Shown here: positions 1 through 7,669 of the stretch, piece after piece
Numbering within the stretch: the first letter of the stretch is position 1
Layout: every line of letters begins with the position of its first letter
Source of the DNA: a virus
Direction: 5' to 3' (one strand)
Virus record (IMG/VR): IMGVR_UViG_3300044655_000021
Coordinates: 1-22,949 of that record
Length of the DNA stretch: 22,949 nt
Made by a program: the position numbers and the translations under genes
Notes under the pieces: model-generated
Databases searched by the model: none
Told to the model about the DNA's origin: nothing
The model's input: only the letters and a program-made list of their open reading frames with translations

Positions 1-2
1 AA

Positions 3-77
3 AGAAAGTCTAAAGCCTTTCATTACAAAACCGTTCCTGACCCACTTGTAAAAAAAACTTCCGTAAAAAAGGCTTGA
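3..77 (+). CDS. 3' end of an unidentified upstream gene (partial)
   Basis: Reading frame 3 is open from the window edge to a TGA at 75-77. It encodes 24 residues ending in VKKTSVKKA, a basic tail. The stop lies three bases before the GTG of the next gene, the tight spacing seen throughout this operon, which is the main reason to call it coding. The other forward frames stop early. In many phages an HNH endonuclease gene precedes the small terminase gene, but too little is visible to assign this one. Confidence 0.4.
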   Translation, partial: RKSKAFHYKTVPDPLVKKTSVKKA

Positions 78-80
78 ACT

Positions 81-539
81 GTGGCAAAAAACCAACTTCA
101 GGGCTTGAATAGCGTTGAAAAAATTGTTCAGTTAGTCGGTGAGCTCTCTGAAAAAATCCCATTACCTGAAGGCGTTGTCCTACGCAACGAAGATGAAGTT
201 ATAATTTGGGGACAGTTCACGCGCGCGCGCGCACGCGAGGGATGGCGAGACTTTGATTTATTACTGGTTGCAAAAGCGGTCAGACTTGAAGCGGACATTA
301 GAAAGCATCAGCAATCTCTTGATCGCACAGGCATCATTGTTAAAAATGATCGCGGCACACCGATTCCAAACCCTTTGATTAGCATTGTTGACTCGTTACA
401 GAGGCAACAACTTGCAATCATTCGTAGCTTGAGCCTCAACCAGACAGCGCAAGACCCGAGAACATTGAATGGTCAGGGCGTTGAACAAGGTAAGTTCTCT
501 AAGCAATTCAATACTTTTGATGACTTGATCGCACGATGA
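81..539 (+). CDS. terS: Terminase small subunit (P27-like)
   Basis: The 152-aa product is probably the DNA-recognition subunit of the packaging motor, which binds the phage packaging site and recruits the large subunit to the portal. The sequence is mostly helical. The stretch NPLISIVDSLQRQQLAIIRS near residues 97-116 matches the pattern of P27-family small terminases, where an Asn-Pro pair precedes a long helix. The start is GTG, with an AAAAAAGG tract at 65-72 as the likely ribosome site. The stop overlaps the large terminase ATG by 4 bases (ATGA), indicating translational coupling. A CG-alternating tract lies inside the gene. The call rests on position next to the large terminase plus the family-like motif, since small terminases diverge strongly. 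Confidence 0.8.
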   Translation: MAKNQLQGLNSVEKIVQLVGELSEKIPLPEGVVLRNEDEVIIWGQFTRARAREGWRDFDLLLVAKAVRLEADIRKHQQSLDRTGIIVKNDRGTPIPNPLISIVDSLQRQQLAIIRSLSLNQTAQDPRTLNGQGVEQGKFSKQFNTFDDLIAR

Positions 540-2068
540 AAACAGAAGTTACTCGCGGTGGCAGGGTCATTGCATTCATTGAACGCTACTGCAAAGTTCC
601 TAGTGGCGCGAATGTTGGTAAAGACTTGGTGCTTGATCCCTTTCAGAAAAAATTTATTCTCGATGTTTACGACAACCCGCATGGGACAAGGCGCGGTTAT
701 CTGAGCATCGGTCGCAAGAATGGTAAGACAGCTTTGATCGCTTGCTTGCTTCTTGCTCACCTTGTTGGACCTGAAGCCAAAAGAAACAGTCAGCTTATTA
801 GTGGCGCGATGAGTCGAGAGCAAGCGGCAATCGTGTATGACCTTGCATCAAAGATAGTGGCGTTGTCTGCGGAGCTAAGATCGATTATCAAAGAAGTGCC
901 AAGCTCAAAGAAGCTCGTTGGCATTCCATTAAATACCGAGTACCGAGCTATTAGTGCAGAGGGAAAAACAGCGCATGGCCTCTCTCCTGTGCTTGCGATC
1001 TTGGATGAGCTTGGTCAGGTGCGTGGTCCGCACAGTGATTTTGTGGATGCAATCACGACAAGCCAAGGAGCGCATGACCATCCGTTGTTGATTGCTATCA
1101 GTACGCAAGCACCGAATGATGCAGACTTGTTTAGCATCTGGCTTGATGATGCAAAGACAAGTGAAGACAAGAATATCGTTTGCCATCTGTATGAGGCGGC
1201 AAAGGATTGTGACCTAGAAGATAAGGTGGCATGGCAAGCGGCTAATCCCGCGCTTGGTCACTTCAGAAGTTTAGATGATGTTGTTGAGCAAGCCGCTAGA
1301 GCAAAGCGGATGCCGAGTTTCGAACCGACTTTTCGCAACCTTGTGTTGAATCAGCGAGTTGAGATGGTTGCCCCATTCGTAAGCAGAGGCGTTTGGATTC
1401 TCAATAGTTCTGAGCCTGACGAGTCGGTCTTTTATGAGGAGCCAGTCTATATCGGATTGGACTTGTCTGGTAAGAATGACTTGACCGCGATGGTCATGAT
1501 TGCGTGGCGAGACAAGTGGCACGTTAAGTCAATCTTCTGGACACCAGAAAAAGGATTGGCTGATAGGTCAAGAAAAGACAGAGCACCTTATGACATTTGG
1601 CAGAGCCAAGGATTCATAAGAACAATCTTGGGCGCATCAATTGATTACGAAGTTGTTGCTCAAGAGATGATGGATATATTGGTTGATTGCAATGTTGTTG
1701 CTGTCGGTTTTGATCGTTGGCGTTTTGATTTGTTGCAGAAAGAAATAACCGAGCTTGGCTTTGTGTTACCCTTAGTTCCATTCGGACAGGGCTTCAAGGA
1801 CATGGCTCCTGCGATTGATTCTTTGGAGACAGCATTGTTGAATGAACAGTTAGCGCATGGAGGCCATCCAGTTTTGACTATGTGTATGGCAAATGCTCGA
1901 GTTGAAAAAGATGCGGCAGGAAATAGAAAGTTAAATAAAGCAAAAGCAACAGGGCGCATCGATGGTGCGGTCGCATTAGCAATGGCTATTGGCGTTGCGG
2001 GTATGTCCAAACAAACTGAAGGCGATCTTAACGGATTCTTAGATGCACCTCTTGTAATGAAACAATAA
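536..2068 (+). CDS. terL: Terminase large subunit (Terminase_1, HK97-like)
   Basis: The 510-aa ATPase/nuclease pumps DNA into the procapsid and cuts the concatemer. The N-terminal ATPase shows a Walker A motif GRKNGKT at residues 59-65 and a Walker B motif VLAILDE at 152-158 (D157, E158). ISTQAP at 188-193 fits the coupling motif. The C-terminal RNase H-like nuclease begins with YIGLDLSGKNDLT, placing the first metal-binding Asp at D309. A later GFDRW motif and a near-terminal GRIDGAVALAMA segment supply the other acidic positions. Length and motif order are normal for PF03354 terminases. The start overlaps the small subunit by 4 bases. No truncation or missing active-site residue was seen. 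Confidence 0.97.
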   Translation: MKTEVTRGGRVIAFIERYCKVPSGANVGKDLVLDPFQKKFILDVYDNPHGTRRGYLSIGRKNGKTALIACLLLAHLVGPEAKRNSQLISGAMSREQAAIVYDLASKIVALSAELRSIIKEVPSSKKLVGIPLNTEYRAISAEGKTAHGLSPVLAILDELGQVRGPHSDFVDAITTSQGAHDHPLLIAISTQAPNDADLFSIWLDDAKTSEDKNIVCHLYEAAKDCDLEDKVAWQAANPALGHFRSLDDVVEQAARAKRMPSFEPTFRNLVLNQRVEMVAPFVSRGVWILNSSEPDESVFYEEPVYIGLDLSGKNDLTAMVMIAWRDKWHVKSIFWTPEKGLADRSRKDRAPYDIWQSQGFIRTILGASIDYEVVAQEMMDILVDCNVVAVGFDRWRFDLLQKEITELGFVLPLVPFGQGFKDMAPAIDSLETALLNEQLAHGGHPVLTMCMANARVEKDAAGNRKLNKAKATGRIDGAVALAMAIGVAGMSKQTEGDLNGFLDAPLVMKQ

Positions 2069-2072
2069 TCCA

Positions 2073-3302
2073 ATGGCAACACTTTATCAATCCCTACGTC
2101 GATGGTTCGGCAATGTTGGCTCAACTGGTCAACAAGATGGCGTTCAATTAGGCGAACCATTCACGCGAGTCTATGACAGCAACAGAGACTACGGCATTGA
2201 TGGTGCATTGCAAGTGTCCGCAGTATGGGCATCAATTGAATTACTGACAGACAACATCGCATCATTGCCATTGTTTGTTTACAAAAAAGACGCAAGCATG
2301 GAGGGACACAAGACTCTAGCTCGCGGCACACCGCTTTGGACATTGCTTCACACATCACCAAATCGTCGTCACACTCCGATGGAGTTCTGGCAATTCATGG
2401 TGATGAACTATTTATTAAGAGGTAATGCTTATGCAAGACTCAGTCGCAATGATGCGGGAGAAGTTATTGAGATGTGGCCTCTGGCTTCAGATCAAGTTGA
2501 GGTTGATGTTCTCGCTGATAAAACAGTCGTTTACAAATACCAATACGAAGGACAAGTAGCGGTCTACGACGAGAAGTCAATCTTCCATTGGCGCGATAAA
2601 GGCAATGGCATCATTGGCATGAGCCGTCTTGACTATATGCGTAACTCTGTTGGCATCGCTATCTCAGCGCAGAACCACACAGCAGATGTCTATAACAAGT
2701 CGGGCAAAAGACCTGGGGTCTTTATGATTGACAAGCTCTTGACCGAGGCACAGCGTACATCAATCAGAAATAATTATCGCGGATTGACTGAAGGTTCAGA
2801 TGATGACTTGCTAGTCTTAGAAGCGGGTGCAAAGTTTGAGCCATTGAGTTTGACTCCTGCTGATTTGCAATTGCTTGATACGCGCAAGTTCTCAGTTGAA
2901 GATATTGCAAGATGGTTCGGCATTTCCTCTGTGATGATTAACGATACAGCCAAGACAACAACTTGGGGAACTGGTATCAGTCAACTTATCGAAGGCTTCT
3001 ACAAATTCAGATTGCGCCCAATGCTCGAGTCACTTGAGCAATGCTTAGAGCGTAGAGTCTTAACAAGCGGACAGCGCGAGCTTTACAGCGTTGAGTTTTC
3101 TCTTGATGCAATCTTGCGCGGCTCACTTGCTGATCGTTTGGATGCAGGAGCTAAAGGCGTACAGAACGGACTTTACACTCGCAACGAATGGAGACAGTTA
3201 GAGAACTTGCCAAAGATGGATGGCGGTGATGAACTGACTGCTCAATTAAACCTTGCACCAATCACTCAATTAGGAAGCCAAGGCAATGCCAGTTCCCAAT
3301 AA
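2073..3302 (+). CDS. Portal protein (HK97 family)
   Basis: The 409-aa product is the dodecameric ring at one capsid vertex through which DNA enters and leaves, and to which the connectors attach. Family marks are the segment SAVWASIELLTDNIASLP near residues 49-66, EFWQFMVMNYLLRGNAYARL near 104-123, and the late region with EDIARWFGI and TTTWGTGISQLIEGFYKF, typical of PF04860 portals. Length matches the family. The gene starts four bases after the terminase stop and its 3' end overlaps the protease gene by 17 bases, so portal and protease are probably translated in tandem. Confidence 0.96.
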   Translation: MATLYQSLRRWFGNVGSTGQQDGVQLGEPFTRVYDSNRDYGIDGALQVSAVWASIELLTDNIASLPLFVYKKDASMEGHKTLARGTPLWTLLHTSPNRRHTPMEFWQFMVMNYLLRGNAYARLSRNDAGEVIEMWPLASDQVEVDVLADKTVVYKYQYEGQVAVYDEKSIFHWRDKGNGIIGMSRLDYMRNSVGIAISAQNHTADVYNKSGKRPGVFMIDKLLTEAQRTSIRNNYRGLTEGSDDDLLVLEAGAKFEPLSLTPADLQLLDTRKFSVEDIARWFGISSVMINDTAKTTTWGTGISQLIEGFYKFRLRPMLESLEQCLERRVLTSGQRELYSVEFSLDAILRGSLADRLDAGAKGVQNGLYTRNEWRQLENLPKMDGGDELTAQLNLAPITQLGSQGNASSQ

Positions 3303-4308
3303 TGCGATGGCTGAAGAAGCACAGCGTGGGCTTGATTGGCGTAGCGAGTTTGGTCGCGGTGGTACAGAGGTTGGCATTGCAAGGGCGCGTGACATTGTTA
3401 ACAAAAAAGATTTATCTGACGACACAATTGGTCGCATGGTTTCATACTTTGCTAGACACGAAGTTGATAAGCAAGCGGAAGGTTTCCGTCAGGGTGAAGA
3501 TGGCTATCCCAGTAATGGTCGCATCGCTTGGGCATTGTGGGGCGGTGATGCAGGAAAGACTTGGGCAGATCGTGAATGGGCTAAGATACAAGATTCGGAG
3601 AGTAAGATGATTGCAAGAAAGCAACTTTTATTAAACAGCGTTAGTCTTAAATTTGCAGACGCATCAAGCGGCAAGTTCGGAGGCTATGCTTCAACCTTTG
3701 GCGGCATTGATAGTTATGGCGACACAATCATGGCGGGTGCTTATAAGTCCGTCATTGATGCCGTGATGAATGGCTCTGCTCGTATGCCAAAGATGTTTGT
3801 CAATCATAAATCTTGGGAAGTGCCGATTGGTAAGTGGACTAAGATGACAGAAGACCAGAAGGGTCTATACATTGAAGGCGAATTAACAATGGGCAATCCT
3901 GAAGCCGCGATTGTTAAAGCCGCAATGCAACATGAAACAGTCGATGGCTTGAGCATTGGATATATGCTGAAGTCAAGCGATGTAGAATTTTCTGAGATCA
4001 ACGGACAAACTGTTCGCGTGATCAAGAACATTAGCGATCTGGCAGAAGTGTCAGTCGTAACTTTCCCTGCTGACGATATGGCTCGCGTTGACTTAACTAG
4101 CGTTAAGACTTCTCTTGATCAAATCGAAAGCATCAAGGATTTTGAGGACTTCTTGCGTGAGGCAGGAGGTTTCTCGAAGTCGCTCGCTACGGCTACGGCA
4201 AGTCGTGCGAAGCGTTTGTTTGCTCGGAGTGAGTCCGAGGAATTGCAATTGCCAAGTGAACTTCAGCGAATAATCGCTGAGAATCTTAAATCATCTCGGA
4301 CTCTTTAA
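3286..4308 (+). CDS. Prohead maturation protease (S78, HK97 family) with N-terminal extension
   Basis: The 340-aa protein is predicted to cut the scaffold-like N-terminal domain from the major capsid protein during prohead maturation. The protease domain runs from about residue 112 to 275. The catalytic His is H174 in MFVNHKSWEVPIGKW and the Ser is S223 in VDGLSIGYML; E254 in DLAEVSVVTFPA is a conserved acidic position. Residues 1-100 form a separate module (GGTEVGIARARD, MVSYFARHEVDK, GRIAWALWGGDAG) that is not part of a minimal S78 protease and recurs in phage proteins in my recollection; its job is unknown to me. A GGAAG sequence at 3273-3277 supports the ATG at 3286. The C-terminus carries a Ser/Ala/Arg-rich tail. 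Confidence 0.93.
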   Translation: MPVPNNAMAEEAQRGLDWRSEFGRGGTEVGIARARDIVNKKDLSDDTIGRMVSYFARHEVDKQAEGFRQGEDGYPSNGRIAWALWGGDAGKTWADREWAKIQDSESKMIARKQLLLNSVSLKFADASSGKFGGYASTFGGIDSYGDTIMAGAYKSVIDAVMNGSARMPKMFVNHKSWEVPIGKWTKMTEDQKGLYIEGELTMGNPEAAIVKAAMQHETVDGLSIGYMLKSSDVEFSEINGQTVRVIKNISDLAEVSVVTFPADDMARVDLTSVKTSLDQIESIKDFEDFLREAGGFSKSLATATASRAKRLFARSESEELQLPSELQRIIAENLKSSRTL

Positions 4309-4319
4309 AAGGAAATACC

Positions 4320-5513
4320 ATGTCTGATATCGCAGAAATTAAATCCCTAGCGGAAACCCAAGGCACATTGCTGAATACCACTCGTGAACTAAAGTCATGG
4401 ATGGAAAAAGCTAATGGCGAAATCGCGGCTTCTAAAAATGTTGAAAACGAAACCAAATCCGCAATGGAAAAACTTAGCTCTAAAGCGGCTGAGTTGACCG
4501 AGAAGTGTTTGGAACTTGAGCGCAAAATGTCTGACTCTGCTAAAGAAGGTCAGAAGGCTGAAGATTCATTGGGTGAGCAACTGGTTAAGTCCGATGCTTT
4601 CCAAGCAATGACTCAAGGTCGTAGCAAGTTTGCTCGTATTGAAACCAAGACAGCAATCGTTAATGCTACTGGTCAGAACCAACCTTTGGTCGCTGACTTC
4701 CGAGTCCCAGGAATTATCAACAATCCGAATCGCGTTTTGACTATTCGTGATGTATTGCCTGTTGGTCGCACATCTTCTAACTTGGTTCAGTACACCAAAG
4801 AGAATGTGTTTACTAACAATGCAAACGCACAATACTCAAGCCCTGCGCGTGAGAATGTGACGAAGCCTGAGTCAGCAATTACATTCACATTGGCTAACGC
4901 CCCTGTGGTGACATTGGCTCACTTCATTCCTGTATCTCGTCAGGTGTTGGATGATGCTCCTCAATTGCAATCTTATGTCAATGGTCGTTTGACTTATGGC
5001 TTGAAATTGGAAGAAGAAGATCAGTTGTTGAATGGTCTTGGTACAAGCGGAACAATCGCGGGTATCACAGCATCAGGCAATCACACAGCATACAGCCGTC
5101 GTGTTACTGGTGACACTAAGTTGGATACATTGCGTCGTGCGATTACTCAGGCTCAATTGTCTGACTATATGCCTGACACAATTGTTATCAATCCTGCTGA
5201 TTGGGAAACAATCGAAATCGCTAAGACCACTTATGGTGAATACATCTTTGGCGGTGAGAATGGTCCTATCAACGCATTGCAACCATTGATTTGGGGCAAG
5301 CGCGTTATCGCTACAAACAGCATGACTGCGGGTAAGTTCTTGGTTGGTGGCTTCACTATGGGCGCACAAATCTGGGATCGCATGGATGCCGCTGTTCAAA
5401 TCTCCTATGAAGATGGCGACAACTTCAAGAAGAACATGGCGACATTGTTGGCAGAAGAGCGTTTGGCTTTGACAGTCTATCGCCCATCCGCTTTCATTTA
5501 CGGCAATCTGTAA
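4320..5513 (+). CDS. Major capsid protein (HK97 fold)
   Basis: The 397-aa protein forms the icosahedral shell. Residues 1 to about 95 form a charged, heptad-rich region (KSLAETQGTLL to LERKMSD) like the HK97 delta domain, which acts as internal scaffold and is removed by the protease encoded just upstream. The shell domain follows, with typical segments such as FRVPGIINNPNRVLTIRDVL, AHFIPVSRQVLDD and YEDGDNFKKNMATLLAEERL. Length fits PF05065 capsid proteins. AAAAGGAAA at 4307-4315 is a clear ribosome-binding site, strong for this window, as expected for an abundant product. A terminator follows at once. The exact cleavage site cannot be told by eye. Confidence 0.97.
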   Translation: MSDIAEIKSLAETQGTLLNTTRELKSWMEKANGEIAASKNVENETKSAMEKLSSKAAELTEKCLELERKMSDSAKEGQKAEDSLGEQLVKSDAFQAMTQGRSKFARIETKTAIVNATGQNQPLVADFRVPGIINNPNRVLTIRDVLPVGRTSSNLVQYTKENVFTNNANAQYSSPARENVTKPESAITFTLANAPVVTLAHFIPVSRQVLDDAPQLQSYVNGRLTYGLKLEEEDQLLNGLGTSGTIAGITASGNHTAYSRRVTGDTKLDTLRRAITQAQLSDYMPDTIVINPADWETIEIAKTTYGEYIFGGENGPINALQPLIWGKRVIATNSMTAGKFLVGGFTMGAQIWDRMDAAVQISYEDGDNFKKNMATLLAEERLALTVYRPSAFIYGNL

Positions 5514-5521
5514 TTGAGCAG

Positions 5522-5550
5522 ACCCCCATGCCTCGCGGTGTGGGGGTTTT
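5522..5550 (+). terminator. Intrinsic terminator after the capsid gene
   Basis: ACCCCCATGCC at 5522-5532 pairs with GGTGTGGGGGT at 5537-5547. The stem has 11 pairs (two are G-T wobbles) closed by a TCGC tetraloop and is followed by TTTT. It begins nine bases after the major capsid stop codon, so it probably caps the head transcript or cuts down transcription of the genes that follow. Confidence 0.88.
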
Positions 5551-5582
5551 GTAATTGTTAAACTAACTGAAATAACCCCGCG

Positions 5583-6065
5583 ATGGAATTAGTTGAAATA
5601 ATTGCCCTGACTCATTTTGAAGATTCACGCATTGGTAGCGTGAGTAATAAGATGAGACTAAAAGTTCCGTCAGTAGTTGCTGACGATCTTCAATCAATTG
5701 GTGTGATTGAAATAGTAAACCCTCAAGTGGCGACCGCCAGATCAGTTCATATGACCGCACCGCAGGTCGATGGGCGGGGCGTGTCGCCTGTATTATTGCA
5801 AGCGGACCGAGTCTCACCGAGGAAGATTGCAACATCGTTGGAGACCAAGGATGGGCGACCATCGCAGTCAATGACAGCTATCGCAGAGCACCATTCGCAG
5901 ACTGCTTATATGCTTGCGATGAACAATGGTGGCGAGTCCACTTTGAGCGAGTCAAATCAGAATACGAAGGAGAATGTTGGACTCAAGACGAGGGGGCGGC
6001 CAAGAGGTACAAAATCAACCGCATTGGGTCTGAGTACAAAGAGGGACTCGGCACTAATGGCGTAA
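5583..6065 (+). CDS. Unknown protein; only the N-terminal part looks like real coding
   Basis: This open frame of 160 codons starts with MELVEIIALTHFEDS and keeps protein-like composition for about the first 50 residues (KLKVPSVVADDLQ-like segment through IGVIEIVNPQV). That resembles short phage proteins of the head region that begin with a small beta domain, but I cannot name it. From about base 5765 onward another frame carries a clearly recognisable protein (see 5711-6364), so the last 100 codons here, rich in Ser, Thr and Lys, are probably an overprinted shadow. The likely cases are a short gene followed by a separate gene, or one fused gene split by a frame change. No clear ribosome site precedes the ATG. 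Confidence 0.5.
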   Translation: MELVEIIALTHFEDSRIGSVSNKMRLKVPSVVADDLQSIGVIEIVNPQVATARSVHMTAPQVDGRGVSPVLLQADRVSPRKIATSLETKDGRPSQSMTAIAEHHSQTAYMLAMNNGGESTLSESNQNTKENVGLKTRGRPRGTKSTALGLSTKRDSALMA

Positions 6066-6364
6066 TCCATCAGGGCGGTAATAGTGGTTATCAAGCGATC
6101 AATCTTGCTTACCTATGGGGGGCAAAGACAATTGTTCTGCTAGGATTGGATTGTTCGCTTTCACCAAAAGGCGAAGCGCATTGGTTTGGTCAGCATGGTG
6201 AAGGATTAACAAATCATCAACCATTCCAGATGTGGCAAGCTAAGTTTCCGCAACTTGCAGTTGATCTGCAAGCTGAAGGTGTTCGAGTAATTAACGCAAG
6301 CAGACAGACAGCCCTGACTTGCTTTGAGCGTATGACGCTTGAGGAAGCAATTAAAGTATGTTGA
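5711..6364 (+). CDS. GPSL-motif protein, DUF115 / sialyltransferase-like; start codon unclear or frameshifted
   Basis: Frame 2 is open from just after a TGA at 5708-5710 to a TGA at 6362-6364. From about 5765 it encodes RWAGRVACIIASGPSLTEED, then ATIAVNDSYRRAPFAD and LYACDEQWW, and later HQGGNSGYQAINLAYLWGAK and TIVLLGLDCSLSPKGEAHWF. An early G-P-S-L loop, a middle NSGxxA helix and a VLLGLD strand are the marks of the DUF115 (Maf) and GT42 sialyltransferase-like group of Rossmann-type enzymes that use or make sugar nucleotides. No ATG, GTG, TTG or CTG occurs in frame between the stop and the GPSL motif; the first TTG is at 6146, deep inside the fold. Translation therefore needs a -1 frame change from the 5583 frame, a rare ATC or ATT start, or a missing base in the sequence. 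The end overlaps the next gene by 7 bases. Confidence 0.75.
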   Translation, partial: NSKPSSGDRQISSYDRTAGRWAGRVACIIASGPSLTEEDCNIVGDQGWATIAVNDSYRRAPFADCLYACDEQWWRVHFERVKSEYEGECWTQDEGAAKRYKINRIGSEYKEGLGTNGVIHQGGNSGYQAINLAYLWGAKTIVLLGLDCSLSPKGEAHWFGQHGEGLTNHQPFQMWQAKFPQLAVDLQAEGVRVINASRQTALTCFERMTLEEAIKVC

Positions 6365-7077
6365 CCTTATTGACAGCTACTGGTGCAAGACCGAAGGCGT
6401 GGGCTATCTGCGAACTGTGGATGGCTCGGCAGACTTACAGAGGAGATGTTCGTTGGATTATTGTTGATGATGGTGAGGTTGCACAGCCAATCACATTCAG
6501 CAAAAAGAAATGGACATTAGAAGTAATCAGACCTAATCCATTCTGGCAAGAAGGTATGAATACGCAAGCGCGTAATCTTCGGGCGGGTATGGATGTTGTT
6601 GGTGCAGATGAAAGAGTTGTATTCATTGAGGATGACGATTGGTATGCGGCTGATTGGCTCGAGACAATTGATAAGAAGTTTGAGAAAGCTGAGTTAATTG
6701 GTGAGGCTAATGCTCGCTATTACAACTTGCCTCAGAAATCTTATCGACCAATGTTCAATACTTTGCACAGCAGTCTTTGCTCATCTGCTATTCGAGGTCA
6801 GGCATTAGATACATTCAGATCAGTATGCAGAGCGCAGATTAAATTTATTGATGTATTGCTATGGCAAGCGCATGGTGACAATCATTTGTTTAGTGGTGAT
6901 CGTGTTCTTGGTATCAAGGGCATGGAAGGTCGCGGTGGCATTGGAGTTGGTCACGCAAAAGAATTCCGTGGAACAAAGGATGTTGGCGGTAAAATTTTGA
7001 AATCGTGGATTGGTGATGATGCTTTGGTTTATAAGCCAGAGGAAAAATTAAATGACGCAATTAGTTCGGAAAATTAA
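6358..7077 (+). CDS. Glycosyltransferase family 2-like protein (GT-A)
   Basis: The 239-aa protein opens with a beta strand (LTLLTATGARP) and shows a nucleotide-binding WIIVDDGE segment at residues 33-40 and a metal-binding DXD-type motif in VVFIEDDDWYAADW at 87-100. An NTQARNLRAG helix lies between them. These features fit a small GT-A fold transferase that moves a sugar from a nucleotide donor. No membrane segment is visible, so it should be cytoplasmic. GAGGAAG at 6341-6347 serves as ribosome site, and the ATG overlaps the stop of the GPSL gene, so the two are coupled. The 3' end overlaps the connector gene by 26 bases. The acceptor cannot be told from sequence; a virion protein or host surface glycan are the candidates. 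Confidence 0.82.
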   Translation: MLTLLTATGARPKAWAICELWMARQTYRGDVRWIIVDDGEVAQPITFSKKKWTLEVIRPNPFWQEGMNTQARNLRAGMDVVGADERVVFIEDDDWYAADWLETIDKKFEKAELIGEANARYYNLPQKSYRPMFNTLHSSLCSSAIRGQALDTFRSVCRAQIKFIDVLLWQAHGDNHLFSGDRVLGIKGMEGRGGIGVGHAKEFRGTKDVGGKILKSWIGDDALVYKPEEKLNDAISSEN

Positions 7078-7669
7078 ACGCACAAGCATAGTAACGACAG
7101 AGCCAATCACATTGGCAACTGCTCGATTACATTTGCGTCTTGATGCTGTTGGCTCTCCTGCCTCGCATCCTGATGATGCTTTGGTAACTGCATTGATCAA
7201 GACAGCGCGAGAAGCAGTTGAGTCATTTACTGAATTGACTGTTGCACAAACAACTTTTGCATTGGCTTTTGATGAGTTTCCTGTAAATGAAATTCCACTG
7301 GGAACAAGTCCAGTTAACTCAGTTACAAGCATCACCTATACAGATACGAATGGCGCGACTCAAACACTAAATGCCAATCAATACATCTTTGACTCTTATA
7401 GCAATCCTGCAAAGATTTTTCCTGTAACTACTTGGCCTCATACAAAGATAGTTCCGAACGCTGTCATTGTTAGATTTGCCGCAGGGTTTACAGATGGGTT
7501 AAGCCCTAATGAATATCCGATGCCTACTGCATTGAAGCAAGCGATGTTGTTATACATTGGTGAGCTTTATGAGAATCGTGAAGCAATCAATGTTGGAAAT
7601 ATCGTTACACAAATTCCTTATGGCATGATTCACTTGATGACTCCCTATCGCATTAACATGGGTGCGTAA
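7052..7669 (+). CDS. Head-tail connector (gp6-like / phiE125 gp8 family)
   Basis: The 205-aa product is predicted to form the first ring below the portal. It starts with the usual EPITLATARLHLRLD segment near residues 17-31, followed by DDALVTALIKTAREAVESFT helices. It ends with AMLLYIGELYENREA and a short PYRINMG tail, the pattern of this connector family. A central beta insertion (SVTSITYTDTNGATQTLNAN) is also typical of the longer phiE125 gp8-type members. The gene lies in the expected place before the adaptor gene and overlaps its neighbours on both sides. Confidence 0.9.
   Translation: MTQLVRKIKRTSIVTTEPITLATARLHLRLDAVGSPASHPDDALVTALIKTAREAVESFTELTVAQTTFALAFDEFPVNEIPLGTSPVNSVTSITYTDTNGATQTLNANQYIFDSYSNPAKIFPVTTWPHTKIVPNAVIVRFAAGFTDGLSPNEYPMPTALKQAMLLYIGELYENREAINVGNIVTQIPYGMIHLMTPYRINMGA

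Noticed and set aside
1660-2160. 166-codon minus-strand frame across the large terminase and portal junction
   Set aside because: It lies opposite conserved terminase nuclease codons and spans two genes; composition is shadow-like.
3302-3610. 102-codon plus-strand frame inside the prohead protease gene
   Set aside because: It overlaps the well-supported protease frame, with basic low-information sequence and no family features.
5751-6065. C-terminal 105 codons of the 5583 frame, including an AT-hook-like RGRPRG motif
   Set aside because: The same bases in frame 2 encode a far more coherent family-like protein; the AT-hook look is most likely chance in a shadow frame.
6146-6364. A separate 72-aa gene starting at TTG 6146
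   Set aside because: The start falls inside the VLLGLDCS strand of a longer continuous frame, so it is only the C-terminal part of the GPSL protein.
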